Positions 37,781-48,600 of a stretch of 64,000 nt of DNA are shown here, piece by piece. Below the pieces are notes generated by a model that was not told the origin of the DNA, ran no database searches, and worked only from the letters and a program-made list of their open reading frames with translations. Source of the DNA: Jacaranda mimosifolia (lineage: Eukaryota > Streptophyta > Magnoliopsida > Lamiales > Bignoniaceae); contig CM032125.1 in the NCBI GenBank assembly GCA_018894105.1, forward strand, positions 32,659,032-32,723,031, written 5' to 3'. Every line of letters starts with the position of its first letter. Position 1 is the stretch's first letter. The position numbers and the translations under genes were made by a program.

Positions 37781-40700
37781 ATGAGCTTTGGGGGCTTCAC
37801 TAGTAAAATTAGCAGCGGTGCTAGTGACCCTAGTGGGGGCGGAAAAATGGTGGCTGATGGTCTATGTTCTTTCAACAATATCATGTCAACTGCTGCTATG
37901 TCTCAGCCTGTACAAATGGTTCATTCATCTCATTCTCAACCTTTGTTCAACTCTCCGCCCCTTTCTCTTGCCCTTGTATGCAAATCAATTTTTATTTTCT
38001 ATTTGTCTTCTTTGTTTGTCTTCTTCCCTTTCTAATTTGTCATATATTTTTTGTTTGTTTATGTGATTGGAGTAACATTTTCTCTGGGGTTTTGTGAAGC
38101 AGCCCAAGATGGAGAATCTTGGAGAGATGAGCCTGCTAGGAGAAAGTTATGACAGTGGTATGATTGGAAGGACGAGGGATGATGAGTTTGAGAGCAGGTC
38201 TGGAAGTGACAACTTTGAAGCTGCATCAGGGGATGATCAAAACACCAATGGGAATAGATCATCTAAGAGGAAGAAGTACCATAGACACACTGCATTACAA
38301 ATTCAAGAGCTCGAAGCGTAAGTTATACTCTTTTCTCCCCTCTCTATGATTCAAAGAAATTTAGTTCTTGCTGAGTTTTGTTGTTCCTTTAGTTCTTTCA
38401 AGGAGAATCCTCATCCTGATGAAAAAGAAAGGTTAGAACTTGGCAAGAGATTAGGCTTGGAGGGCAGGCAGGTCAAATTTTGGTTTCAGAATAGAAGAAC
38501 GCAAATGAAGGTAATTAGCCAAAGTAGTACCCCCTTTTTAGTGAATCCCCATTTTTTTTTCCATATTGAAAATTGCTTGATGAATTAGTATACTGACTCA
38601 ACTATGTGATTTAGACTCAATTAGAGCGGCATGAAAATTCGATCCTAAAACAAGAAAACGACAAGCTCCGTATTGAGAACATTGCCATGAAGGAAGCCAT
38701 GAGGAACCCGATGTGCGAGAATTGTGGCAGCCCGGCCATTCTTGGGGAAATACCTATTGAGCAGCATCATCTTATGATTGAGAATGCGAGGCTGAAGGAC
38801 GAGCTCAATCGACTTGGCATCCTCGCTAGCAAATTCTTGAGTGGGACTAATGGTTCCATGCCCCCAATGATGTGTAACTCAAAGTTGGATCTTTCAGTAG
38901 GAAGAAATGGCTTTTGTGGTTTGAAATCTATGGATCCTGGGTTGCCTTTAGGACTTGATTTTGGCAATAGGGTGCCCAATGCTTTTCCTGTGATGCCACC
39001 AAATGGACCCCCCATGAGCATGATGAGTTTTGATGCTCCTATAGACAAATCCTTGTTTCTAGAGGTTGCATTGGCCGGAATGGATGAGCTTATAAAGCTA
39101 GCCCAACTTGATAGTCCTCTTTGGTTCAGAAGCTTGGAAGGAAGTGGAGAGTCGTTGAACCTCGAGGAGTATACAAAGACATTTTCCCCTTGCATCGGTG
39201 TTAAGCCCAATCATTTTGTAACCGAGGCAACGAGAGCTACTGGTACTGTCACCATCAACAGCATGGCACTTGTGGAAGCATTGATGGATGTGGTAATTTC
39301 TTCAATTGTCACAAGAAATTCAATTAGACCATGCTTAATTATTCATGTCTTTTTTGGTTAGCCCATTCTTATTTTCGGACTAATAAATTTCTTTGCTCAA
39401 CAATCTCTACTTCCACTGCCAAACTTTGCTTTATTATTCAACTTGATTTTCATCTAGCCATGAACTTCTGATATGCTTTCCGCGTGCAGAATCAATGGAT
39501 AGAATTGTTTCCATGGAACATTGGGAGAGCCTCAGTTCTTGATGTGATTTCTCCAGGAATGGCGGGAAACAGGAACGGTGCAATGCAACTGGTATGATAT
39601 TCTTACCTCTCCACCACCCTCGAGCGAAACAAAGAGAAAAAGAAATACTTAAGTCACTTCTATCAAATTTGTTTACCCAGATGCAAGCTGAGTTCCAAGT
39701 TCTTTCGCCTATGGTCCCAGTCCGCCAAGTGAAATTCATCCGCTTCTGTAAGCAGCATGGGGAGAACATGTGGGCCATGGTTGATGTGTCTGTGGATGCC
39801 ATGTTCCAAGGTATACGAGGAAGTCCGCCTGTGAATTGCCGGAGGCTCCCTTCAGGATGCGTTTTGCAAGATATGCCGAATGGCTATTCGAAGGTAATTG
39901 GAGACAATGACTATTAAAAGAGTTTGTCCATTTTTAAAGGTACCTTGACCGGCTCACCATAAGTAGGGCCAGTTTGAAGATTGGGTATAGTTTATCATGA
40001 CTAATTACAGTAATTTCAGTATCTGAAGTCCAACCTTCTTGACTTTAGTAACTTTGTTCGACTCTGATTGTTCTTTTAGCTGATCTTCTTTACTATGAAA
40101 ATCTTTATTTTATTAAAACTGACAGCAATGGGTTTAGCATGCAGTACTTTGGCTGTCGGTTTACAGATTAATAAACAAAGAGCATCGGCAATATAATATT
40201 TCTAGACAACTTAGACATCTGCATCTGAACCATATTTAAATGTCTTCAATCTTTCTTTAGGACAATGGCTTTGGAACTATAATATTTTGTTGTGTAAGGT
40301 TAAAGATACGATGCTTCTATTCTTCTCTCTCTCTCATGCACACACGAAACCACATGAATATTATTTATCATCCGTGAGGTTATATAAACTAGATAACCTC
40401 TCTCTCTCTCTCTATATATATATATATGTATATTATATGCATGTGTGTGCACACACGCGCGTGTTGTCTTCATACTAATCAAGAAAAATTTTAGTGTTAT
40501 GAATGTATAATTTTATATGCATGTTCTTCCAATCATGATGATATGGATATTTGAATATAAGCATAATATCTTTCTTTTCTACCTTTTCATTTCAAATTTC
40601 ATTTTTTACCTTGAAATTTATCCTCAACAACTTCTGACTAACTAGTTTCTACACTTTCTCCCCCCCTCGTGTGTGCATATGAGCAATTGATAACCTAGCT

Positions 40701-41896
40701 GCTAATGCAAGTACATAACGAGGAAGTTGGGCAAAACCTGGACATCACCCTTTTAAGTGTTTCATTCCCCTAGATGTTATTCTGACCTTTCTTTATATGA
40801 TGAATAGTTTTAATATTAAAACGTGGATTTCAGGTGACTTGGATTGAGCACACAGAATATGATGAGAATATTGTCCACCATCTATACCGGCCATTACTCA
40901 GGTCTGGACTGGCGTTTGGTGCACAAAAGTGGGTTGCCAATCTGCAAGGTCAATGTGAACTTTTTGCTGCCATCATGTCCTCTTCAGCCTCTACCGGAGA
41001 TCATTCAGGTGCGATATTCACATGTTTTTTACCTCCTCTAAAGATACTTGAAAAGCTCATATTTTTCCTTCATTTCCAGCACTTCCTCCAAGTAGTAAAA
41101 AGAGTATTATAAAGCTGGCACAACGCATGACTCGTAGCTTCTGTACTGGTGTTTGTGCCACTGTACACAAATGGGAAGTGGTCCAAAATGCTGACAATAC
41201 CAAGTTGATGATGCGAAAGAGCATAGGTAATCCTGGGGAGCCATCCGGTGTTATCTTGAGCGCCACAACGACCGTCTGGATGCCCGTATCACCACTCCAT
41301 CTGCTCGACTTCTTACAGAATGAGAAGACAAGGGGCCACTGGGATGTCTTATCTCAAGATGGTCCTATGCAACAGATGTTACGCATTCCCAAGGGCCAGG
41401 ATCTGGGCAATAGTGTCTGTCTTTTTCGGACAAGTGTGAGTCATCATGCAATTTATCAAACTAATCCTAGGACCACTAGGTTCCTGTTTCCATTGTTTAG
41501 TTTGATTTGCCGGTCTTCGACTTGCAGGTCCCAACTTCAAGTGCAAACCAAAGCAACGTGCTGATCTTGCAAGACACATGCACAGACGCCTCAGGATCCC
41601 TCATAGTTCATGCAGCAGTCGAGACAGTGGGAATGAACATCATGATGAGCGGTGGAGATTCATCCACTGTGGCTATCTTGCCATCCGGATTTGCAATTGT
41701 GCCGGATTGTTATCCTGATTCTAGCCGGCCTGAGAATGAGGGCCACTTCGGAGGTGGCTCATTGCTGACCATAGGGTTCCAAATATTGGTCAGCAACCTC
41801 CCTGCAGCCAAGCTAACAATGGAGTCCGTTGATACCGTGAAATCACTCATTGCACGTACTCTCCAGGGCATCAAAGCCGGCCTGCAGTGCAATTGA
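37781..41896 (+). CDS. Class IV HD-Zip transcription factor (ANL2/HDG1-like)
   Basis: Nine coding exons (37781-37975, 38100-38317, 38393-38510, 38615-39292, 39490-39591, 39681-39893, 40834-41008, 41080-41435, 41528-41896) give 807 aa, the usual class IV length. The homeodomain is at about 121-178 (KRKKYHRHT; recognition helix [13 protein letters not shown]). A zipper-loop-zipper follows to about 240, with the loop motif CENCGSP. The START lipid-binding domain is at about 320-555 (from [12 protein letters not shown]), then the HD-SAD region to the end ([22 protein letters not shown]). These nuclear factors bind L1-box-type elements and control epidermal, cuticle and anthocyanin programmes. The N-terminus (MSFGGF...LSLAL) fits the ANL2/HDG1 branch better than the PDF2 or GL2 branch; the exact orthologue is not fixed. 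Confidence 0.96.
40398..40464. repeat. Compound microsatellite in an HD-Zip intron
   Basis: (CT)n then (TA)n, followed by a strictly alternating purine-pyrimidine stretch at 40434-40464 that includes the palindrome TGTGTGCACACA and ACACGCGCGTGT. It lies in the 940-bp intron 39894-40833, well away from the splice sites. Confidence 0.85.
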
Positions 41897-42486
41897 TGCC
41901 CCATTCTTGGTAATATATCTCTAGACAAAAGAAACCTTTGGCTTATGATCAGAAATGACAAGATCTAAGAGACGGCATTTTTCTTTTGTCAGGGATTTGA
42001 GTCAAGAACGAACCTTTTGGTAGAAATGGAAACCCTCGTGGAGTATCAGGCAATGGAAACTGTTTTTGATGGCTCTTTTTGGTCGACTTGGGCCCAAGTG
42101 AAGGGTTGTGGTTCGGGTATTGACTCAACTGACCTGCAGAACAAAGGCTGTCTCTTTGTATTTAGCTAAGGTTGTCTTTTGGAAAACAATGTAGGGATCG
42201 CTTGCTACAAAGTTAGGTTTGTTTCTTGGATATTTGAAAACTTTTTTGGGTACAAAATTTTTTTGGATTGCTGTTGTGGTTGGAAGTTGGGTTTTAAGTT
42301 GTGTGTGCTCTTAGCCCCGCATTCTATGTATTTGTGTTTATATATGCCAGCAGTCATTTACATTCAATTCATGCATGTATAAAATATTTTTGAATAATAT
42401 ATATTATTTGTATATATTTATTATACTAAAAATTGATATACATCTAAAATATATTTGTAATTTACATAATGAGTGAAAAATTATAA
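41897..42486 (+). other. 3' UTR and flank of the HD-Zip gene
   Basis: Moderate GC up to about 42370, probably 3' UTR, then AT-rich. An LTR begins at 42487, so a retroelement lies within 600 bp of the stop codon. Confidence 0.5.
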
Positions 42487-43189
42487 TGTAAGTGTAAATT
42501 TTTTTGTCTGCAATAAATAAAATTACAATACAAGAAAAATTTCACAAATAAAATAAAATTAAAATTTATTAACTGTGGATTTAATCTCTAATCTAATCAT
42601 TTGATTCTTTTCTCCCAAACATGATTTTGAATTTAATAAGCTTTGCAAAGAATGTTGTGGATTTCTTTAAATTTGATTTGAATAAAATAACGTTAATTTG
42701 AGAGCTCTGCATCTTAATTTTGAATAAAACGCTAGAATATATGAACTTTGCAAAGAACACTTTGAACGTCCTGGATTTTCTTCAAAGCACCTCCCACTTG
42801 CTGGAATTTGTGTTGTGTGTTGAATGAGTTTTGGTCATCCCTTTTATATAGATGTTTGATGGAAGACTTTCAGATTCACATGAACTTTTTTGGGGTTATC
42901 TCTTTGATAAAGATAATACCAAATATCAAGAGATAATATCAAATATCAAGATATAGTATCAAATATCTTTGATTTGATTGGTCCATAGGCATAAACATTT
43001 TATCTTTGATACTTATCAATATTTGATTTGATCATAAAATAAATACTAGAGTATTAATAAAAATTAACTATTTATTTTTTGGAATTAAATTTAATTAATT
43101 CCAAGATAAATAGAAAATTTTGAATTAAAAACTAGCATATTATTTTATACATGTCACTCTTCAATATGGCAAAAATTAATATGTCTACA
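42487..43189 (-). repeat. LTR (3' LTR with respect to the minus-strand element)
   Basis: 703 bp, aligning with 45369-46162 along its length. Many C and G positions of the other LTR are T and A here (for example ACGTTAATTTGAGAGC against ACGCCAATTCGAGGGC). Confidence 0.82.
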
Positions 43190-43389
43190 AATGCTCCCCA
43201 CTTCAAGACTTGGCGAAATATGTGCCAATCATCCATGAAAAATACAAAGTTTGAAGTATTTGAGAAGTTTTCTTTTTCTCCCAATTCACGTATGTTTGTG
43301 ACAATAACATTTTTCAAGCATTTCTCAAGCTATGGTACCCAATAAAAGGGTTAAATCACAACATAATTGAAAGTAAATATCCTTTTGAG

Positions 43390-44010
43390 GGGAGTGTCAT
43401 GCATAGTTTATACTCATGTGGGTAGGAGTAATATGCAATTTAGGCTCATACGTCAAGGAACATATTTAACTTGAATAGATATTTTATACTCGTGTGAAGG
43501 AGTCCACTTGAATTTAGTAGACAATTTATACTCATGTCAAGGAGTTTACTTGAATTTGACTTAATAAACAGTTTACACTTTTGTCAAGAAGTATATAGAG
43601 AGAATTTGAATATTTAGATAATTTATGCTCATATCTAGGAGCCTTATTGAAATTTTAAACTCATATCAAGAAGCACATGAGGAGACTTTGGATATTTAGA
43701 TAGTTTATTGATAGCTTAAACTCTTATCGAGGAGCACATGTGAAGACTTTAACTTGAGAATTTTAGATAGTTTATGCTTGTATCTAGGAGCATTATTGAT
43801 AGTTTAGACTCTTATCAAGAAGCACATGGACTTTTAAGACTTGAGCTTTAGACTTGAGGACTGGAAGATTTGAATCTTTGATTTAGGGACTTAAAAATTT
43901 GAGTCTTGGACTTAGAGACTTTAGCCTTTGACTTGAAGACTTGGAAACTTTAGCTTTAGACTTGAAGACTTGAGTTGTGGATTTGGGGATTTGGAAACTT
44001 GGAAGTTCGA
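43390..44010. repeat. Two degenerate minisatellites inside the retroelement
   Basis: At about 43390-43830, units of roughly 40-75 bp repeat TTTAGATAGTTTATACTCAT and TCAAGGAGCA words. At about 43835-44010, shorter units repeat GACTTGAAGACTTGGAAACT with changes. They stand where pol would be in a complete element. Confidence 0.6.
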
Positions 44011-44120
44011 ATTTAGATACTTGGGAACTTAGAAATTTTAGATAGTTTATACTTTTATTTGGGAGTATTATTGACAGTTTAGGCTCATATCGAGGAGCAG
44101 TTGTAATTTGAAGGTGAAAA

Positions 44121-45359
44121 TTAATTGCCCCCAACATCTTCATCATCATTAGTATCACTTGAGTTTTCTTGTTCATCAAAATTCATGCTCATTTCAATAT
44201 TATGTGCACAAGTTGTCAAATCTTCAAAAGTTTTTGGTTTAATTCCTTGAAGTATGTAGCAAAGATTCCAATGGATTCCTTGGATACACATCTCAATTGC
44301 TGAAGCCTCCAATAATTGATTCTTGCAATTGAGACTCAAATTTCTTCAGCAATTGATATAGTCAATGAGAAGTTCTTCTTTCAATTGGCAAGGGTTGGTG
44401 AGTTTAATCATGCTGACTACCCTTCGAGTGCTGTAGAAATGATTGATGAATTCTTGCTCCAGTTGCCCCCAATTATCAATGAAGCCTGCCTCTAAGTCAA
44501 TATACGAATCAAAAGCATCGTCCTTTAATGATCGAACATATTGATTGACTAGATAATCTCCATATGTCCTACCATTATTACAAGTCTCAATGAAATGAGT
44601 CACTTGCTGCTTTGGGTTTCCATTGCTATCGAATTGCTAAAACTTTGGGGGTTGGTAACCAATTGGCATCTTTAAGTTGTCAATCCTTTGAGTATATAGC
44701 TTGGAATAAGTCATAGACAACTTAGAACTTCCATCAAGCTTGTATTTGACAGTCTTCATAATAAACTCCTTCAATGGGTTAATAGGAACTGGTTCATCAG
44801 TGGAAACTTGTAATTCTTTATTTGTAGTCTTTTCATTTTCGGCAGGATGTTTCTTTGTGGATGTTTTGCCTTCGTCCCGAGCCTTAATTTGTTTTTCCAC
44901 CATGCAGCTTGCATCAAGATAATCCACTTTGCTCATCAATTTGGAGATTTGAAAGTCTCGCTCTTGGACATGCTTTATGAGTCCTTCAACAGCCTTCGTC
45001 AAATTTGCAATTTGTTCCTCCAAGGTTGTAGCACTTGTCGCTGTCACCGTCGCCATACTCAAGGAATTTGATGTTGAGTGGGGAATGTATGATGAAGATT
45101 CTTCCTTTGAGTCTCCACCATCTTTATTTATATAAATAAAATGTGGCAACACCTTTTCCACAACAAGTGAAGGGGCCACATTCAAAGATGATTGAAACTT
45201 ATTGGACATACTTCTTGTGATGATACCAATACTCTTTGCTCTAGCACTTGAGGAATTTGAGGTAGTAATTTTCAATGCAGTAGTAATGTTGGCGGCCATT
45301 TGATAGTTCAATCTTGATGAAGGAAAGAGATGAGAGGTAGAGATCGTCCCACTGGGCAT
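44121..45359 (-). pseudogene. Retrotransposon gag, broken
   Basis: The frame from 45359 starts with M and runs 240 codons to a TAG at 44637. It continues in the same frame through a recognisable retrotransposon gag core (THFIETCNNG, YVRSLKDDAFD, EFINHFYSTRR, 44346-44603), then a further stop and a frame change into 44121-44339, which holds YILQGIKPKTFEDL. The motif order matches plant Ty3/gypsy gag proteins, which form the particle around retroelement RNA. At least two disruptions make this copy non-coding. The N-terminal 200 residues are Ser/Thr-rich with a coiled-coil-like stretch (LEEQIANLTKAVEGLIKHV). Confidence 0.78.
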
Positions 45360-45368
45360 GCCAAAATT

Positions 45369-46162
45369 TGTAAGTGCAGATTTCTTTGTCTACAATAAAC
45401 AAAATTACAATACAAGAAAAATTATACAAATAAAATTAAATTAAAATCTATCAACTATGGATTCAATCTCTAATCTAATCATCTGATTCTTTCTTCCCAA
45501 ACATGATCTTGAATTTAATGAGCTCCACAAAGAACGCCGTAGATCTCCTTAAATTTGATTTGAATAAAATAACGCCAATTCGAGGGCTCTGCACCTTAAT
45601 CTTGAATAAAACGCCAGAATATATGAGCTCTGCAAAAAATGCATTAAACGTCATAGATCTCCTTGAATTTAATTTGAATAAAATAATGCCAATTTGAGGG
45701 CTCTGCACCTTAATCTCGAATCAAACACCAGAATATGATGAGCTCCATGAAGAACGCCTTGAACGCAGTGGATCTTCTTAAATTTGATTAAGAGAATTGC
45801 TGGACTTCTTCAAAACTCCTCCCACTTGCTGGAATTTATGTTGTGTGTTGAATAAGCTTTGGTCGCCCTATTTATATAGGTGTTTGATGGGAGACTCCAG
45901 ATTGACTTGAACTTCTTTAAAGGTTATCTCTTTAATAAGATAATATCAAATATCAAGAGATAATATCAAGTGTGAAGAGATAATATTAAATATCTTTGAT
46001 TTGAGCATAAAATAAATACTAGAGTATTAATAAAAATTAACTATTTATTTTTTGGAATTAAATTTAATAAATTCCAAGATAAATAGAAAATTTTGAATTA
46101 AAAACTAGCATATTATTTTATACGTGTCACTCTTCAATATGGCAAAAATTGATATGTCTACA
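45369..46162 (-). repeat. LTR (5' LTR with respect to the minus-strand element)
   Basis: 794 bp. It is longer than its partner because a block of about 115 bp (ending GAGGGCTCTGCACCTTAATC) occurs twice in tandem, at about 45530-45640 and 45645-45755. Confidence 0.8.
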
Positions 46163-46377
46163 CATAGTTATTAAAATATTAAGCTTATCTTGTGATAAGA
46201 AATTTTTTTAAGTATATGGTAATTGTTTGAATATGTAATTTTATTGAGTGTAGGACAAATAAAATAGTAAATTTGGTACCAGAATTTGTATTTTATAGTT
46301 GTATAGATATGCTAATGCAATTTGATTAAAAAATAAAATTTGGGTGCTCTATCTTACCCCACCCCTCCCTTCTAAAG

Positions 46378-47685
46378 TAGGAGCGGCAATTTTTAATCCG
46401 ACCAAACAATTTGGACACGAAATTGATACAAAATTAGTGGGTTTGGACTAGAACTTGTTGGGTTGGCTTGGAATTGAGTTGACCCAAAATACAACTCAAA
46501 GATTTTGGGTGGGTTTGGGTTGGGTTACGGGTTGACCCAATCAACTCAAAATTACTTTTTGGATGATCCATTAACTTAATATGACCCAATTCAATCCAAC
46601 CCACATAATATAAAAAAATAAATATATGCTTGATATTTTAAATTTTAAATTTATTGACCATTACCATATCAATCTACTGCTAAAAGTCTAAAGTGGCCAA
46701 AGAAAAGGTCAAAAAAATAAAGTATAGTTTATCTTTTTTCATGTGCCCAATCGCCACCGCTCGTTTTCCTGTATTCTTTATATCTTCTCCCACTTGGCTC
46801 TTGAGGAAATTCTAATTTTTCCCAAGTTTAGCAACCTTGATACACATGTGTTTGTGAAACTCTGTGGATACCTCTCCTTCCTCAGTCATGCGATTTTATT
46901 GCAATGTCTTCTTTCTATTGAATATGACCAAAATTAACACAATCAACATTCCTAAATCTAGTGAATAGGGATGGTTTTTCATTATGCATACATGAAGACT
47001 AGTTTAAATTAATATTTGGCTTACCCAAATAATTTTTTATTTTAATAATTTCTACTATTGATCATGCTCTTTGCGTGTTTTATATTTTTGTTAATATTGT
47101 GCAATTTATGGTTTCAACTCATTGAAAACTAGAGTTTTTAATTTTTGACTTTTGGTAAACTATGATGTGTTTAACAAGTCCAATATTAAATGGTGCTTTT
47201 TGCTTTTGCTTGGAGAATTATGACATTTTTTTTCATCATATGCCAATGTGAGCGTGTGTTGCAAAATTAGAAGATTGTGCGTGGTTTGTGATGAAAAAAA
47301 GTATAGGTCTTGAAATCTACCAAATTAATACCCATTAAAATATTATTCATATTGTACAAGTATTTATGTGCTGATGAAAATGAACTATGGAAATCAAATC
47401 AACAAGCAATGCAAAAATATAATTTACATTATTAGTTTTTCTTTTCCCCATTAAAAAGCATTATTCTCATAATGGGTTGGGTGGGTTGTGGGTTTTCAGG
47501 TTGTTGGGTTAACCCAATTCATAAACAGGTTGACCAGAGTCGACCTGATTCAGAGTGGGTTGGTTTTGAGTTTATACTTATCGGGTTGAAAATTAAATGA
47601 ATTGGGTTTGAATTGAGCAAATTTATGTAATACCCCTACTTTGACCCAACCAGAATCCACCCAACCCACTGAATTGCCACCCTTA
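46378..47685. mobile_element. hAT-like non-autonomous transposon, 1,308 bp
   Basis: The left end TAGGAGCGGCAATTTTTAAT and the reverse complement of the right end TAAGGGTGGCAATTCAGTGG are imperfect inverted repeats. Flanks TTCTAAAG (46370-46377) and CTCCAAAG (47686-47693) match in 6 of 8 bases. Subterminal sequence is dense in GGGTTGGGTT and its complement on both sides. No transposase frame; the 46743-46937 reading frame has no family resemblance. Confidence 0.72.
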
Positions 47686-47693
47686 CTCCAAAG

Positions 47694-48600
47694 TGAACAA
47701 AAAACCCTCCATGAAAAATTATAAGAATTAAGTAAAACTTGTTCCCAATACTAAGAGATTAGATATACATTTCAAATCAAAGCAAAAACATTAAATTTAT
47801 ATGAAGGATAACATACATTAAGAAATATGGAATTTAATAAAAATATATATATTGTGGATATGGATTTTAAGGTTGTTTTATTGACCTTTTTTTATCGATT
47901 TCATTTGTTTCTTGGCTTAAAATTATTTACAAATTGAAGTAATTTCGTGCTCATAACTTAAATGCAACATTCCTTATATTGTGTAGTGTATTTCCATAAA
48001 TTGAAAATTTCTTTTCATGTATAAAATTCTTTCTTTTCAACAGGATTTTCCTACACTCATAACCTATATAATCAAATATGTATTCTGATTTTTTATGTCT
48101 CTCATAATCTTCCAAAGGTTAGTTGAGAGTTATGCGAGAATGAATGGAGTTACAACTCTCTCCAACCATCCACTTACCCACTTATTAAAATGGGTTAGTA
48201 AGTAGGTTGGATCAGCACATATGAACGACCCATTTTTCAATAATATATTTCAAAATTCAAACGCATGAAGATGTTGATTTTATTGCATACATTTTTTTTA
48301 CCAGTTTTTTTTCTTATTAAATGTTACATCAAACTTATATATTATTATTAAGTGAAAAAATAATTAAAATTTTTGAATGAAAGAAAATATTTTGTGAAAA
48401 AACGAATCCAAACAAGATCACTTTGCTACTATCTTTTGGGCCGTGAAGCCCATTTGGTTTCAATAGATTTGTCTAAGTATCCAAAAATTACATTACAACC
48501 CCCAAAATTATTTCTAATTTTCCCCAGCACCCCCTCCGCCTACCCTGTTAATCCCACGCCCCGCAAAAATCCAAAATCTGAAACCCTAAACCCCGGAAAA
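47694..48600. other. Upstream region of the PORR gene
   Basis: AT-rich to about 48420, then a C-rich stretch (about 48480-48590) that is probably the leader. The open frame extends upstream to 48373 but has no ATG before 48601. Confidence 0.5.

Larger units (their letters stand above)
42487..46162 (-). mobile_element. gag-only LTR retrotransposon (non-autonomous, Ty3/gypsy-like)
   Basis: Two related LTRs bound it (42487-43189 and 45369-46162), both running TGTAAGTG ... GTCTACA on the plus strand. The coding strand is minus. A polypurine tract AAGTGGGGAGCATT adjoins the downstream LTR. A candidate primer-binding region TTTGGCATGCCCAGTGGGAC follows the upstream LTR at about 45349-45367. The internal 2.2 kb has only a broken gag and repetitive DNA; no protease, reverse transcriptase or integrase is present. 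Flanking 5-mers (TATAA and CATAG) do not match, so the target duplication is lost or the ends are imprecise. Confidence 0.8.

Noticed and set aside
38767..39210. 147-aa minus-strand frame (and 39434-39802)
   Set aside because: Both lie opposite well-supported HD-Zip exons; no domain seen.
48373..48600. Upstream extension of the PORR frame
   Set aside because: The frame is open but has no ATG before 48601, and the extension lacks presequence or family features.
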